Source: Spirochaetales bacterium (GTDB lineage: Bacteria > Spirochaetota > GWE2-31-10 > MWDO01). From it: 53,739 bases of DNA. Positions 7,654 to 15,494 of the stretch are shown here, piece after piece. The stretch spans positions 1-53,739 of the forward strand of contig JAFYAI010000087.1 in NCBI GenBank assembly GCA_017540815.1, written 5' to 3'. The notes under the pieces are model-generated. The model had not been told where the DNA came from and did no database searches. It worked only from the letters and a program-made list of their open reading frames with translations. The position numbers and the translations under genes are program-made. Every line of letters begins with the position of its first letter. The first letter of the stretch is position 1.

Positions 7654-8707
7654 AGCGGCTGTTTTATTCTTAGTCACATTTCTGCTAATCGGCTGCGGCA
7701 TCCCTACTCCGAAAGCAGTCTCAGGCAAACCGTATCTTGTCACGGTCGGCACAAGCAGCGAAACTCTCGGCTGTCTCGATGAGCCTGACGGCACATTTCA
7801 GCAGTCTGTGACACAGACAGGACAAGCTCCGAATGACATTCTTCAATATAACGGCAGTATATATGTACTGAACTCGCTGTCCAACTCGGTGACGGTCTAT
7901 GATGAGCAGACTCTGAAACTAACCAATGAGTTCTCCGTAGGTGATAATACCAACCCTTATAAGTTCCTCATTCTTAACGAACAGCTGTGGATAACGGCAT
8001 ATATGACGCATCAGGTGCTTGTCTATAGTCTCGGCGGTGACAGGCAGCGTGTGATAAACCTAGACAAATCCGGAGAATATTACGCATTCCCCGAAGGGAT
8101 CACCACAGATGGGATACGGATATTCGCAGCGTGCAAAGACTCGCTTACAGCAGGAGCAGACACTTGTGACCCGAAAGGAGGGCGAGTCGCAGTTATCCGC
8201 AGCGACACTGTAGAATGTTACATCCCGACAAGTGCCGCTGATACCAATGCCGTTTTTGTTCACAGCGGCAGGCTTTACATCATAAGCAGCGGTAGCTGGA
8301 GCGGAGGCTTTCGCGAGGACGGCGTTATTGAGTCGATCGCATTAGCCGACATTTCGCCGACAGGTGAGAATGCAACAACCGTTCATGCACGGGATAATTC
8401 ATTCGGAGCATGTCTGATTAACGGCAGCTGTGCATTCTGCGGCAACCTCGGCAACGGCAAACTGATTCGCTATAACATATCTGATTCTGACTGGACACAG
8501 ACCGCTTCGCTTGAGTTCGACGGCAATGGTAGTCTCGCATTCGTAAGCGGAATGGCATTCGATAACAGCAGAAATATCCTGTGGATTACGGAATTCAACG
8601 GCAATAAGTTGTATCGAATCGACCCGACATCATTCACCATCGCAGACCAGTGGCACACATCATCAGAGACAGGCGGCGATGCTCAGGGAGTGTTGATATT
8701 GAGATAA
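7634..8707 (+). CDS. Beta-propeller surface lipoprotein, BtuG-like
   Basis: This 357-residue protein has a lipobox LLIGC near residue 21. After that come repeated blade-like units with pairs such as SVTVYDEQTLKLTNEFSVG, LWITAYMTHQVLVYSLGG, RVAVIRSDTVECY and ILWITEFNGNKLYRIDPTSF, the style of YncE/NHL-type propellers. BtuG, the surface B12-binding lipoprotein of Bacteroides, is a seven-bladed propeller, and this gene is in a B12-riboswitch operon, so a corrinoid-capture role is the best guess. No outer membrane BtuB receptor is encoded next to it. The start at 7634 has GGAG 6 nt upstream and overlaps the previous gene by 20 nt, implying translational coupling. Confidence 0.8.
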   Translation: MAMKRIRAAVLFLVTFLLIGCGIPTPKAVSGKPYLVTVGTSSETLGCLDEPDGTFQQSVTQTGQAPNDILQYNGSIYVLNSLSNSVTVYDEQTLKLTNEFSVGDNTNPYKFLILNEQLWITAYMTHQVLVYSLGGDRQRVINLDKSGEYYAFPEGITTDGIRIFAACKDSLTAGADTCDPKGGRVAVIRSDTVECYIPTSAADTNAVFVHSGRLYIISSGSWSGGFREDGVIESIALADISPTGENATTVHARDNSFGACLINGSCAFCGNLGNGKLIRYNISDSDWTQTASLEFDGNGSLAFVSGMAFDNSRNILWITEFNGNKLYRIDPTSFTIADQWHTSSETGGDAQGVLILR

Positions 8708-8755
8708 AAAAATAAGGAAAAAATCATCAGCTGATGATTTTTTCCTTATTTTTTT
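8706..8755. terminator. Long palindromic terminator of the B12 operon
   Basis: A perfect 50-bp palindrome centred on ATCATCAGCTGATGAT, flanked by A-rich and T-rich arms, directly after the stop codon. It would work on both strands. Confidence 0.9.
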
Positions 8756-8832
8756 ATTATATTTTTTACCAACTTCCTGACGCACCGCCGTTTCATTCTC
8801 TATAGTAATGAATTGCTAATCTATCTGTGTTG

Positions 8833-9114
8833 TTATTTCTTGAATATATCACTATGCGTTTCTGTATTAACTAAAGTTAAAACTAAAACATCTTTATCTT
8901 TTAAATATAGCAGCAACCAATCAGGCTGTATATGACATTCCCATATTCCTTTGAAATGTCCCTGCAGCTCGTGATTATGATATTTTGCTTCTAATGGCTG
9001 ATCGGTTCTCAGTTTTTCGATAATATCTTCTAATAATGATATATTTAGTCCTCGTTTCTTAGCAAGTTTAAGACTTGCTTTGAATCGAGAAGTTTTCTTT
9101 AATTCGTATATCAT
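8833..9114 (-). CDS. YafQ-family toxin (type II toxin-antitoxin mRNA interferase)
   Basis: The 93-residue protein has the RelE-fold pattern of the YafQ subfamily: an N-terminal YELKKTSRFKASLKLAKKRG, the central HELQGHFKGIWECHIQPDWLL and the terminal LVNTETHSDIFKK. YafQ cuts mRNA on the ribosome; the conserved histidines of this family are present near the centre and C-terminus. It overlaps the antitoxin gene by 4 nt and is second in the operon, the usual order for dinJ-yafQ. Complete length suggests it is functional. Confidence 0.88.
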   Translation of the reverse strand: MIYELKKTSRFKASLKLAKKRGLNISLLEDIIEKLRTDQPLEAKYHNHELQGHFKGIWECHIQPDWLLLYLKDKDVLVLTLVNTETHSDIFKK

Positions 9115-9389
9115 AAATCACAATCCTCAAGCAATTCTTTTGCTGAAGAATAAGATTTTACAGAAGAATCTCTGCTGATATGTTTGGCTTCTTCAATAGC
9201 ATCTAATGTTTCTTCTGAGAAATCGTATTTAGGCGGAATAATCTCAAATGGAATTCGCTGTTGGTTAATTGCTTGTTTAAGGAAAAGACGAATTGCCGTA
9301 GTAATATCAAGTCCCAATGACTCAAAAAGCGATTCTGCCTCTGTTTTCACTTCTGTATCAATTCGTGTCTGTAAAACTGCTGTTGCCAT
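9111..9389 (-). CDS. RelB/DinJ-family antitoxin
   Basis: The 92-residue protein begins with the ribbon-helix-helix region MATAVLQTRIDTEVKTEAES and continues FESLGLDITTAIRLFLKQAI, which is the RelB/DinJ signature. The C-terminal half is the likely toxin-wrapping segment. It should neutralise the YafQ-like toxin that follows and repress the operon. AGGAGATGAATT places the start at 9389. Confidence 0.88.
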   Translation of the reverse strand: MATAVLQTRIDTEVKTEAESLFESLGLDITTAIRLFLKQAINQQRIPFEIIPPKYDFSEETLDAIEEAKHISRDSSVKSYSSAKELLEDCDL

Positions 9390-9403
9390 AATTCATCTCC
9401 TGA

Positions 9404-9439
9404 TATTATGATTATAATACAAAAACATTCAAATTGCAA
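9404..9439 (-). promoter_or_regulatory. Promoter/operator of the DinJ-YafQ operon
   Basis: TTGCAA (9434-9439), 17-nt spacer, TATAAT (9411-9416) on the minus strand. The inverted repeat TATTAT-gatt-ATAATA (9404-9419) overlaps the -10 and is a likely antitoxin site. Confidence 0.6.
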
Positions 9440-9529
9440 GCGAAGATAAATATATTTTACAAAATCATAAAAATAAAATTTGCAAAAATTGTTCGGAGCA
9501 ATTAATTAAAATTCTTTGTGACACTCATA

Positions 9530-10306
9530 TTATAGGTTATTACGATAAGGCATAGTAAATCTACATTTTGGATAGTTTGAACAACCATAGAATTTACCTG
9601 TTCTACCTTCTCTTAATTTTAATTTGCCATTACATCTTGGACAAATTAAGTTTTGTATTTTGATTTGTCTTTCGACAATTGTACTATGAATATTCTCAAT
9701 ATGTTCTTTTCTTTTTTTCTTGTCATCTATGCTTGCATTTTGTATAAATGAACAAATTTTATGCACATTTTCGATAGACATACATGTTTTATCAGAATAA
9801 TTTTCTATAAAATCTATTAGTTCAGAATCATAGATTACAGGAACTTTAGATACTATTTCCTTTAAGATTGCACTGCCAGCAAAAACAACAACAGGGAAAT
9901 ATGGCAAATCTCTATATTCTCTTAAAAGTGATTTTAACATATAAATATGAGACCAATTCTGTTTTATGGGATTTCTAAAATAATTCCTTTGATTGTAAAT
10001 TACTTGTGTCCACTTATCAGATTTTTCATTTCCGAAAATCCAACCTTTATAATTCTTTGTTTCTATTACAAATATTCCATACACAGAAATCACGAGGTGA
10101 TCTATTTGACTTGTATTTCCATTTTCTGATTCCAAAAGAATATCGTTTAATGTTTCATATTTATCTTTATCAAGTTGTTTCAATCGATTAACTATATTTT
10201 TCTCACCAAACCAACCTTTTATTTTAGCCGCATTAATTCTTAGAAAAACAGTTAAACCTGAAAGACATATAAAACTAATAATATATATAATTAAAGCATA
10301 ATCCAT
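9530..10306 (-). CDS. NERD-domain protein with C4 zinc-finger tail
   Basis: The 258-residue protein has one N-terminal membrane segment (residues about 4-24), then a NERD nuclease-related domain: KGWFGEKNIVNRL, IDHLVISVYGIFVIETKNYKGWIFG contains the D-x(n)-E-x-K pattern. The C-terminus is a topoisomerase-type zinc finger, CPRCNGKLKLREGRTGKFYGC with a following YPKC. NERD proteins are predicted DNA-processing enzymes of unknown role. Base composition is clearly more AT-rich than the mutS region, suggesting transfer. It is followed after 223 nt by the toxin pair and preceded by a small lipoprotein gene 16 nt away. Confidence 0.88.
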   Translation of the reverse strand: MDYALIIYIISFICLSGLTVFLRINAAKIKGWFGEKNIVNRLKQLDKDKYETLNDILLESENGNTSQIDHLVISVYGIFVIETKNYKGWIFGNEKSDKWTQVIYNQRNYFRNPIKQNWSHIYMLKSLLREYRDLPYFPVVVFAGSAILKEIVSKVPVIYDSELIDFIENYSDKTCMSIENVHKICSFIQNASIDDKKKRKEHIENIHSTIVERQIKIQNLICPRCNGKLKLREGRTGKFYGCSNYPKCRFTMPYRNNL

Positions 10307-10322
10307 AATTGAATGAAAAAAT

Positions 10323-10730
10323 TTATTTCAAAATATAGTAAACAGTCCCTCTTGTTCGACTAACAACAAATCCATGATCTACAGTTGTTATCCAAGCGGC
10401 TTCTTGCGTAGATTCTGATTCTCCAAAACCTCTTCCAATAAACCAATCTTTTATTTTACTTTTTGTCCAATAGTGAGGATCTTTATTTGATAGTAATGAT
10501 GAAAGTTTTTCTGATAAATCCCATAAAATCGAACTGTTTTCTTCTACATTTACATAATATCCATCAGTTGTTGAAATTCCACATGCAGATTGGAATTCAG
10601 AGTCTGTTATAGCATTTGTCCAAACTGTATATATTTCTTCATTAGTCACATCAGTAACATCATTTTGACAACCAATAAGATATCCTAAAATCAGAATTAT
10701 AAATAATGCATAGTCTTTTTTATGTTTCAT
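10323..10730 (-). CDS. Small lipoprotein of unknown function
   Basis: The 135-residue protein has a charged start (MKHKKDY), a hydrophobic core and a lipobox YLIGC at residue 21. The mature region has no motif I recognise. It lies 16 nt upstream of the NERD gene and is probably cotranscribed with it. It is AT-rich like its neighbours. Confidence 0.7.
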   Translation of the reverse strand: MKHKKDYALFIILILGYLIGCQNDVTDVTNEEIYTVWTNAITDSEFQSACGISTTDGYYVNVEENSSILWDLSEKLSSLLSNKDPHYWTKSKIKDWFIGRGFGESESTQEAAWITTVDHGFVVSRTRGTVYYILK

Positions 10731-10853
10731 AAAACTCTCCTGTAGTTAAAAAAGGTTCTAGATAATTTATTCATATTGTTTTTATTACAAATAGTCATTA
10801 ATTTTATATCACTTATAAAGCACAAGTCAAGCAACTTAACTTGTGTATTATAT

Positions 10854-11093
10854 TCACCAAACAGTTTTTACATCATATAACGAAATTTTAGAATCTTTTG
10901 TTATAATTGTTAAATCATTTTCTATTGCCATTGTAATAAGAAGTTTTCTCGTTTGTTTGATAGCAATTTCCCATAATGATACTTTCGTATAATAACAAAC
11001 CTCATTATTGATGATATTTAATGCTGTTCCTGAAAGGTTTTCATTATCAAATAAATACCAAAGAAGAGCGTGAGTGTCTAAAAGATATTTCAC
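10854..11093 (-). pseudogene. PIN-domain (VapC-like) toxin with internal deletion
   Basis: The 79-residue product starts like a normal PIN toxin (MKYLLDTHALLWYLFDNENL, first catalytic Asp at residue 6, then VSLWEIAIKQ) and ends like one (AIENDLTIITKDSKISLYDV). The family is usually about 125-130 residues; the middle 45-50 residues, with the HRDPFDRLL-type acidic motif, are missing without a frameshift. The junction is around ...TRKLL/ITMAI. Without the central acidic residues it should not cut RNA. It overlaps the antitoxin gene by 4 nt, as an intact pair would. Confidence 0.8.
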
Positions 11094-11314
11094 ATATACT
11101 CCTCAAAATCTTCCAATGGTTCGTCAAAATCAGGAGACATATAGAAATTAGGATCTTTTAGAATACCGGGACAGCGATTGGGAAATCGTTTAGTATTTTC
11201 GTGTTGTTTTTTGTAAAGGATCTTGTATTCCAAAAGTTCCAAATAATTGTAAATTTCATCCATATATTCATCAGGAATAGTTTTCAATTTTTCCTGCACA
11301 ACAGTCAATGGCAT
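11090..11314 (-). CDS. DUF2281-like antitoxin partner
   Basis: The 74-residue protein begins MPLTVVQEKLKTIPDEYMDE, a helical N-terminus typical of small antitoxins that accompany PIN toxins, and ends in an acidic tail (DEPLEDFEEYM) likely to bind the toxin. AGGAGGTGTATTATG is a strong ribosome binding site and fixes the start. The partner toxin is internally deleted, so this antitoxin is probably a survivor of a decayed module. Confidence 0.75.
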   Translation of the reverse strand: MPLTVVQEKLKTIPDEYMDEIYNYLELLEYKILYKKQHENTKRFPNRCPGILKDPNFYMSPDFDEPLEDFEEYM

Positions 11315-11422
11315 AATACACCTCCTATTCTTTTATATTATATCACAACACCAAAAGATTTTCCATAAAAAAATTTGCAAAAAAATTAATAAAATGATAC
11401 ATTACATCAAAAGGTAATAACT

Positions 11423-14065
11423 ATGAGTAAAAATAATACTTCCGAAAATGAGCAAAAGACCGACAAAGATACGCCGATGATGCGGCAGTATTATGAGATA
11501 AAACATCAATATCCCGGCACATTTATATTCTTCCGATTGGGCGACTTCTACGAACTGTTTGACGATGATGCACTGGCAGCCGCTCCGATAATGAATGTCA
11601 CACTGACCCATAGAGCGGGCTCACCGATGTGCGGTGTGCCTCACCAATATCTGTATTCTTATCTTGGTAAGATGATGCGAGCCGGCAAGAAGGTCGCAGT
11701 CTGTGAACAGATGGAAGATCCCAAGTCCGCCAAAGGTCTCGTCAAGCGTGAAGTATGTCAGGTGCTGACTCCCGGTACTGTAACCGAAGAGCGTCTGCTC
11801 CGCGGCAATGACAACAACTTCCTCATGGCTCTGAATAAGCAGGGACTTGTCATTGAGATCGCTTATCTTGACTTATCTACAGGTGACTTTGAGTATGATG
11901 AGATCGACTACTCAGCTGATATGTCCATTCTTAAAGGCGAACTGCTGCGGATAAGACCTGCCGAACTGATCATCCCTGAGAATATATGGGATAACGACAG
12001 ATATATCCGAGATGCATTCTCCGAATACAAGAACATTCTTGTCAATAAAGTGCCAGAGAGTGAGTTCTGTGACAAACAGTCATTCGACTTCCTGCTGGAA
12101 CATTTCGGTGTCAATGGCATTGATGAGTTAGGCATTCCGCAAATAAACTCGCCGTTTAGCACACCGCCTGTGCTGCTAAAGTATGTCCGTGACAATGCGA
12201 AGAGTTTCTATGGGCATATCGATAAGATCATCGCTCATAATAAAGCATCATCCATGATACTCGACGATGCTACTATCCGCAATCTCGAACTTCTGCAGAA
12301 TATGCAGGACGGCAGCACTAACGGCAGTCTGCTGCAGATACTTGATAAGACTAAGACTCCGATGGGCTGCCGCCTGATCAAGAAATGGCTCATCCAGCCA
12401 CAGCTCAATACCGACACGATCAACAATCGCCTCGACAATACTCAGTATTTCGTCGATCATCAGGCAGAAACAGATGAGATTACCCGCCTGCTCAAAAACA
12501 TCTCGGATATGGAGCGTCTTGTCTCCCGATTCGTGATGAATAAGGCAAATCCGAAAGACTTGGTTGCTCTGAAGAACTCACTGATCGGATGTGCTGATAT
12601 ATATCAGCGGATTAGAGACATTGCGTCTCTGTCGAACTGGACAGCACAATATGTCGATCTGAATGAATTGAGCAGCCTGATAGGGACTGCCATTAAAGAT
12701 GAGCCTGCCGCTGTTGCGAATGAAGGCAACATTGTCCGGGAAGGATACAATGCGGAACTTGATGAACTGCACAGCATATCACATTCTGCGAAAGAATATC
12801 TGGCTCAGATGGAAGCCGATGAGAAGAAACGGAATAACGCCGGCTCACTGCGTGTCAAATACAATAAACTATGGGGCTACTATATCGAAGTGTCCAAAGC
12901 CCAGTCTAAGAATCTCGATCCTGATGTCTACATTCTGCGGCAAAATCTCGTCAGCACAAACCGCTATACAACGGCCGCTCTGTCCGAGTATGAGTCGAAG
13001 ATCCTCACTGCCAAAGACAGCATTAACTCGATCGAAGAGCGTATCTTCAACGAAGTCAGTGACAAAGTTCGCTCTCGTATGAAAGACATCCAGCAGAATG
13101 CGGCGATTATCGCAGCGGTCGATGTATTCGTGTCATTTGCATCCGCATCGATCGAATACAGCTATACCCGTCCTACGGTGAATGACTCAACTCGTATATA
13201 TATCCGCAACGGCCGTCATCCTGTTATAGAGCGGCAGCCCAATCTCGACTGTTTCATAGCCAATGACCTTGACATTGATACCGCTGCGGACTATCTGTAT
13301 ATCATCACCGGTCCTAATATGGCAGGTAAGTCTACATATCTGCGGCAGTGTGCGTTGATCACCCTTATGGCACAGCTCGGCTGCTATGTGCCTGCCGATG
13401 AAGCTCATATCGGCATTGTCGATCGGATCTTTACCAGAATCGGAGCCTCGGACAATCTGACCCGCGGGCAGAGCACATTCTATGTAGAGATGGCTGAAAC
13501 TGCCAATATCCTCGCCAACGCCACAAATCGCAGTCTGCTCATAATGGACGAGATCGGACGCGGAACGGCAACATTTGACGGGATGAGCCTTGCATGGGCG
13601 ATCGTCGAGTATATATGGAATAAAAAGACTATCGGAGCAAAAACGCTCTTCGCAACGCATTATCATGAACTGACATCGCTTGACTGCAAAGAAGGCATCC
13701 GCAACTACAGCGTCTCGGTTGTCGAAGACGGCGAAGAGATCACATTCCTGCATAAGATCATACCTGAGCCGGCCGGCAAGAGTTACGGTATCCATGTTGC
13801 CAAGCTCGCCAATATGCCTGATGAAGTAGTCTCTCTTGCCGAGAAGATATTGGCCGAGCTGGAACAGAAAACCGACAATAAAACGGATAAATTTGAACAA
13901 ATGGCAAGCGGTCAACTGTTCCTCTTCGATGAGCCTCAGTCAGCAGCGGTCAATCAGAAGCAGATTAAACTGCTTGATGAGATCAGGTATCTAAACATCG
14001 ACCGCATTACACCGCTTCAGGCTCTGAACCTGCTGGCTGATATACAGAAGAAGCTGAAGAAATAG
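11423..14065 (+). CDS. mutS: DNA mismatch repair ATPase MutS
   Basis: This 880-residue protein is a full-length MutS1. The mismatch-reading Phe-x-Glu motif is present (LGDFYELF, F at about residue 39), followed by connector, lever/clamp and ATPase domains. Walker A is GPNMAGKST near residue 630, Walker B LLIMDEIGRGT near 706, and the trailing helix-turn-helix part is intact. It recognises mispaired bases and starts repair with MutL, which is not in this window. The start follows an AAAGG site. GC content and codon use match the core genes, in contrast to the AT-rich genes just upstream. It ends with a strong hairpin and appears monocistronic. Confidence 0.98.
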   Translation: MSKNNTSENEQKTDKDTPMMRQYYEIKHQYPGTFIFFRLGDFYELFDDDALAAAPIMNVTLTHRAGSPMCGVPHQYLYSYLGKMMRAGKKVAVCEQMEDPKSAKGLVKREVCQVLTPGTVTEERLLRGNDNNFLMALNKQGLVIEIAYLDLSTGDFEYDEIDYSADMSILKGELLRIRPAELIIPENIWDNDRYIRDAFSEYKNILVNKVPESEFCDKQSFDFLLEHFGVNGIDELGIPQINSPFSTPPVLLKYVRDNAKSFYGHIDKIIAHNKASSMILDDATIRNLELLQNMQDGSTNGSLLQILDKTKTPMGCRLIKKWLIQPQLNTDTINNRLDNTQYFVDHQAETDEITRLLKNISDMERLVSRFVMNKANPKDLVALKNSLIGCADIYQRIRDIASLSNWTAQYVDLNELSSLIGTAIKDEPAAVANEGNIVREGYNAELDELHSISHSAKEYLAQMEADEKKRNNAGSLRVKYNKLWGYYIEVSKAQSKNLDPDVYILRQNLVSTNRYTTAALSEYESKILTAKDSINSIEERIFNEVSDKVRSRMKDIQQNAAIIAAVDVFVSFASASIEYSYTRPTVNDSTRIYIRNGRHPVIERQPNLDCFIANDLDIDTAADYLYIITGPNMAGKSTYLRQCALITLMAQLGCYVPADEAHIGIVDRIFTRIGASDNLTRGQSTFYVEMAETANILANATNRSLLIMDEIGRGTATFDGMSLAWAIVEYIWNKKTIGAKTLFATHYHELTSLDCKEGIRNYSVSVVEDGEEITFLHKIIPEPAGKSYGIHVAKLANMPDEVVSLAEKILAELEQKTDNKTDKFEQMASGQLFLFDEPQSAAVNQKQIKLLDEIRYLNIDRITPLQALNLLADIQKKLKK

Positions 14066-14069
14066 AGAT

Positions 14070-14120
14070 AGACGAATAAAATCTGCGATAGCCAAAGGCT
14101 ATCGCAGATTTTATTCGTCT
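14070..14120. terminator. 24-bp perfect hairpin after mutS
   Basis: AGACGAATAAAATCTGCGAT... pairs perfectly with its complement around a 3-nt AAA loop. The T-rich part is inside the 3' arm (GATTTTATT), with no long T-tail after it, so terminator function is likely but not certain. Confidence 0.65.
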
Positions 14121-14146
14121 CTATTGTTGATATTTCCCGGATATTA

Positions 14147-14162
14147 TGCTATAATCGGCTTA
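14147..14162 (+). promoter_or_regulatory. Extended -10 promoter of the Ste24/kinase operon, leaderless
   Basis: TGCTATAAT (14147-14155) lies 6 nt before the ATG at 14162, with no ribosome binding site. The transcript probably begins at the start codon. Confidence 0.65.
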
Positions 14163-15478
14163 TGAACATAACACTTTCCAATCCGTTTATAATCATCTTC
14201 TTAGTCGGCACGGTCGGCAGTTTCCTGCTTGATCAGGTGCTGGAGTTCATCGACTATCGTGCAAGGCTCAAAAATGGTGGCACGATACCGCCGGAGATAG
14301 CAGCGATACCGGCATCGAAGACATTCGATACGCAGCGGCTGAGCAAAATATGTGCTTATGAGAATGACAAATATTTCTGCTGGATACCGTCTGCAATACT
14401 CGGTCTGTGTCTGACAATGGTGCTGGTATTCAGCGGATTCTATCCGTGGCTGTTCGGTATTATCTGCTCATGGACGGGAGAGCCGCACGGCTGGGTATCG
14501 TCATGTGTATCATCGCTGTTATTCTTAATACTGAGCGGAGTGCCGTCATCGATTATCGGCATCCCATTCGGACTGTACAGAGAGTTCGTCATCGAGAAAA
14601 GATACGGCTTCTCCAAGATGACATTAGGACTGTGGCTGGTCGATATGATCAAAGGCATGATCCTCAGCACTATCCTTGCAGCGATACTTATCGCCGTGAT
14701 GAGCATACTCATTATAACATTCCCGACACTGTGGTGGATCTTCGTTACCGCAGTAATGTTTGTCTTCACGATCATAATGCAGGTGATATATCCGCTTATC
14801 ATCGCTCCGATGTTCAACAAATTCACACCGCTGGAAGACGGTGATCTGAAAGACAAAATCACCGCTCTTATGGAGCATCTCGGTTTTCGCTCAAACGGCA
14901 TCTTCGTAATGGATGCGTCGAAACGAAGCGGTCACTCCAATGCTTACTTCGGCGGACTAGGCAAGTCCAAGCGGATAGTGCTTTATGATACCCTCATCAG
15001 CCAGCTCACCACTGACGAACTTGTCGCCGTCCTCGGACATGAGCTTGGACATTATAAACTGCATCACATTACACGCAAACTCCTGATAATGATCCCAATG
15101 GAACTTGTGCTGATGTTTGTCCTATACAAATGTGCAACTGCGGTCAGTCTCTACTCCGGGTTTGGATTTAACTTATCACAGGATCAGGTGATGAATGTGC
15201 AGATTATAGGATTTTTCCTTGCCAATATAGTATTCGGCGACTGGGGAGATCTTTTCACTCCGATTACGAAATTTTTCAGCCGCCGCGATGAGTTCGCTGC
15301 TGACAGATTCTCGGCGAAACTCACAGGTAATGCTGAGTCACTGTGCAGTGCATTAGTCAAACTTAACAGCGAAAACCTCAGCGAACTGCTGCCGCCGAAG
15401 ATCTATGTGCTGTGGAACTATGACCATCCGACTCTGACAGAGAGAGTGAAAGCATTAAAAGAGACAGTTCAACATTAA
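14162..15478 (+). CDS. M48 family Ste24-type zinc metalloprotease
   Basis: The 438-residue protein has several membrane segments before and after the catalytic motif HELGH (AVLGHELGHYKLHH, first His near residue 292) and a third zinc ligand in RRDEFAADRF. This is the layout of Ste24/CAAX prenyl protease 1. Bacteria do not use CAAX processing, so a role in membrane-protein quality control or peptide processing is more likely. It is the first gene of an operon with the hybrid histidine kinase 16 nt downstream. Full length and all zinc ligands present. Confidence 0.93.
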   Translation: MNITLSNPFIIIFLVGTVGSFLLDQVLEFIDYRARLKNGGTIPPEIAAIPASKTFDTQRLSKICAYENDKYFCWIPSAILGLCLTMVLVFSGFYPWLFGIICSWTGEPHGWVSSCVSSLLFLILSGVPSSIIGIPFGLYREFVIEKRYGFSKMTLGLWLVDMIKGMILSTILAAILIAVMSILIITFPTLWWIFVTAVMFVFTIIMQVIYPLIIAPMFNKFTPLEDGDLKDKITALMEHLGFRSNGIFVMDASKRSGHSNAYFGGLGKSKRIVLYDTLISQLTTDELVAVLGHELGHYKLHHITRKLLIMIPMELVLMFVLYKCATAVSLYSGFGFNLSQDQVMNVQIIGFFLANIVFGDWGDLFTPITKFFSRRDEFAADRFSAKLTGNAESLCSALVKLNSENLSELLPPKIYVLWNYDHPTLTERVKALKETVQH

Positions 15479-15494
15479 ACTAAGGAATCAAAAT

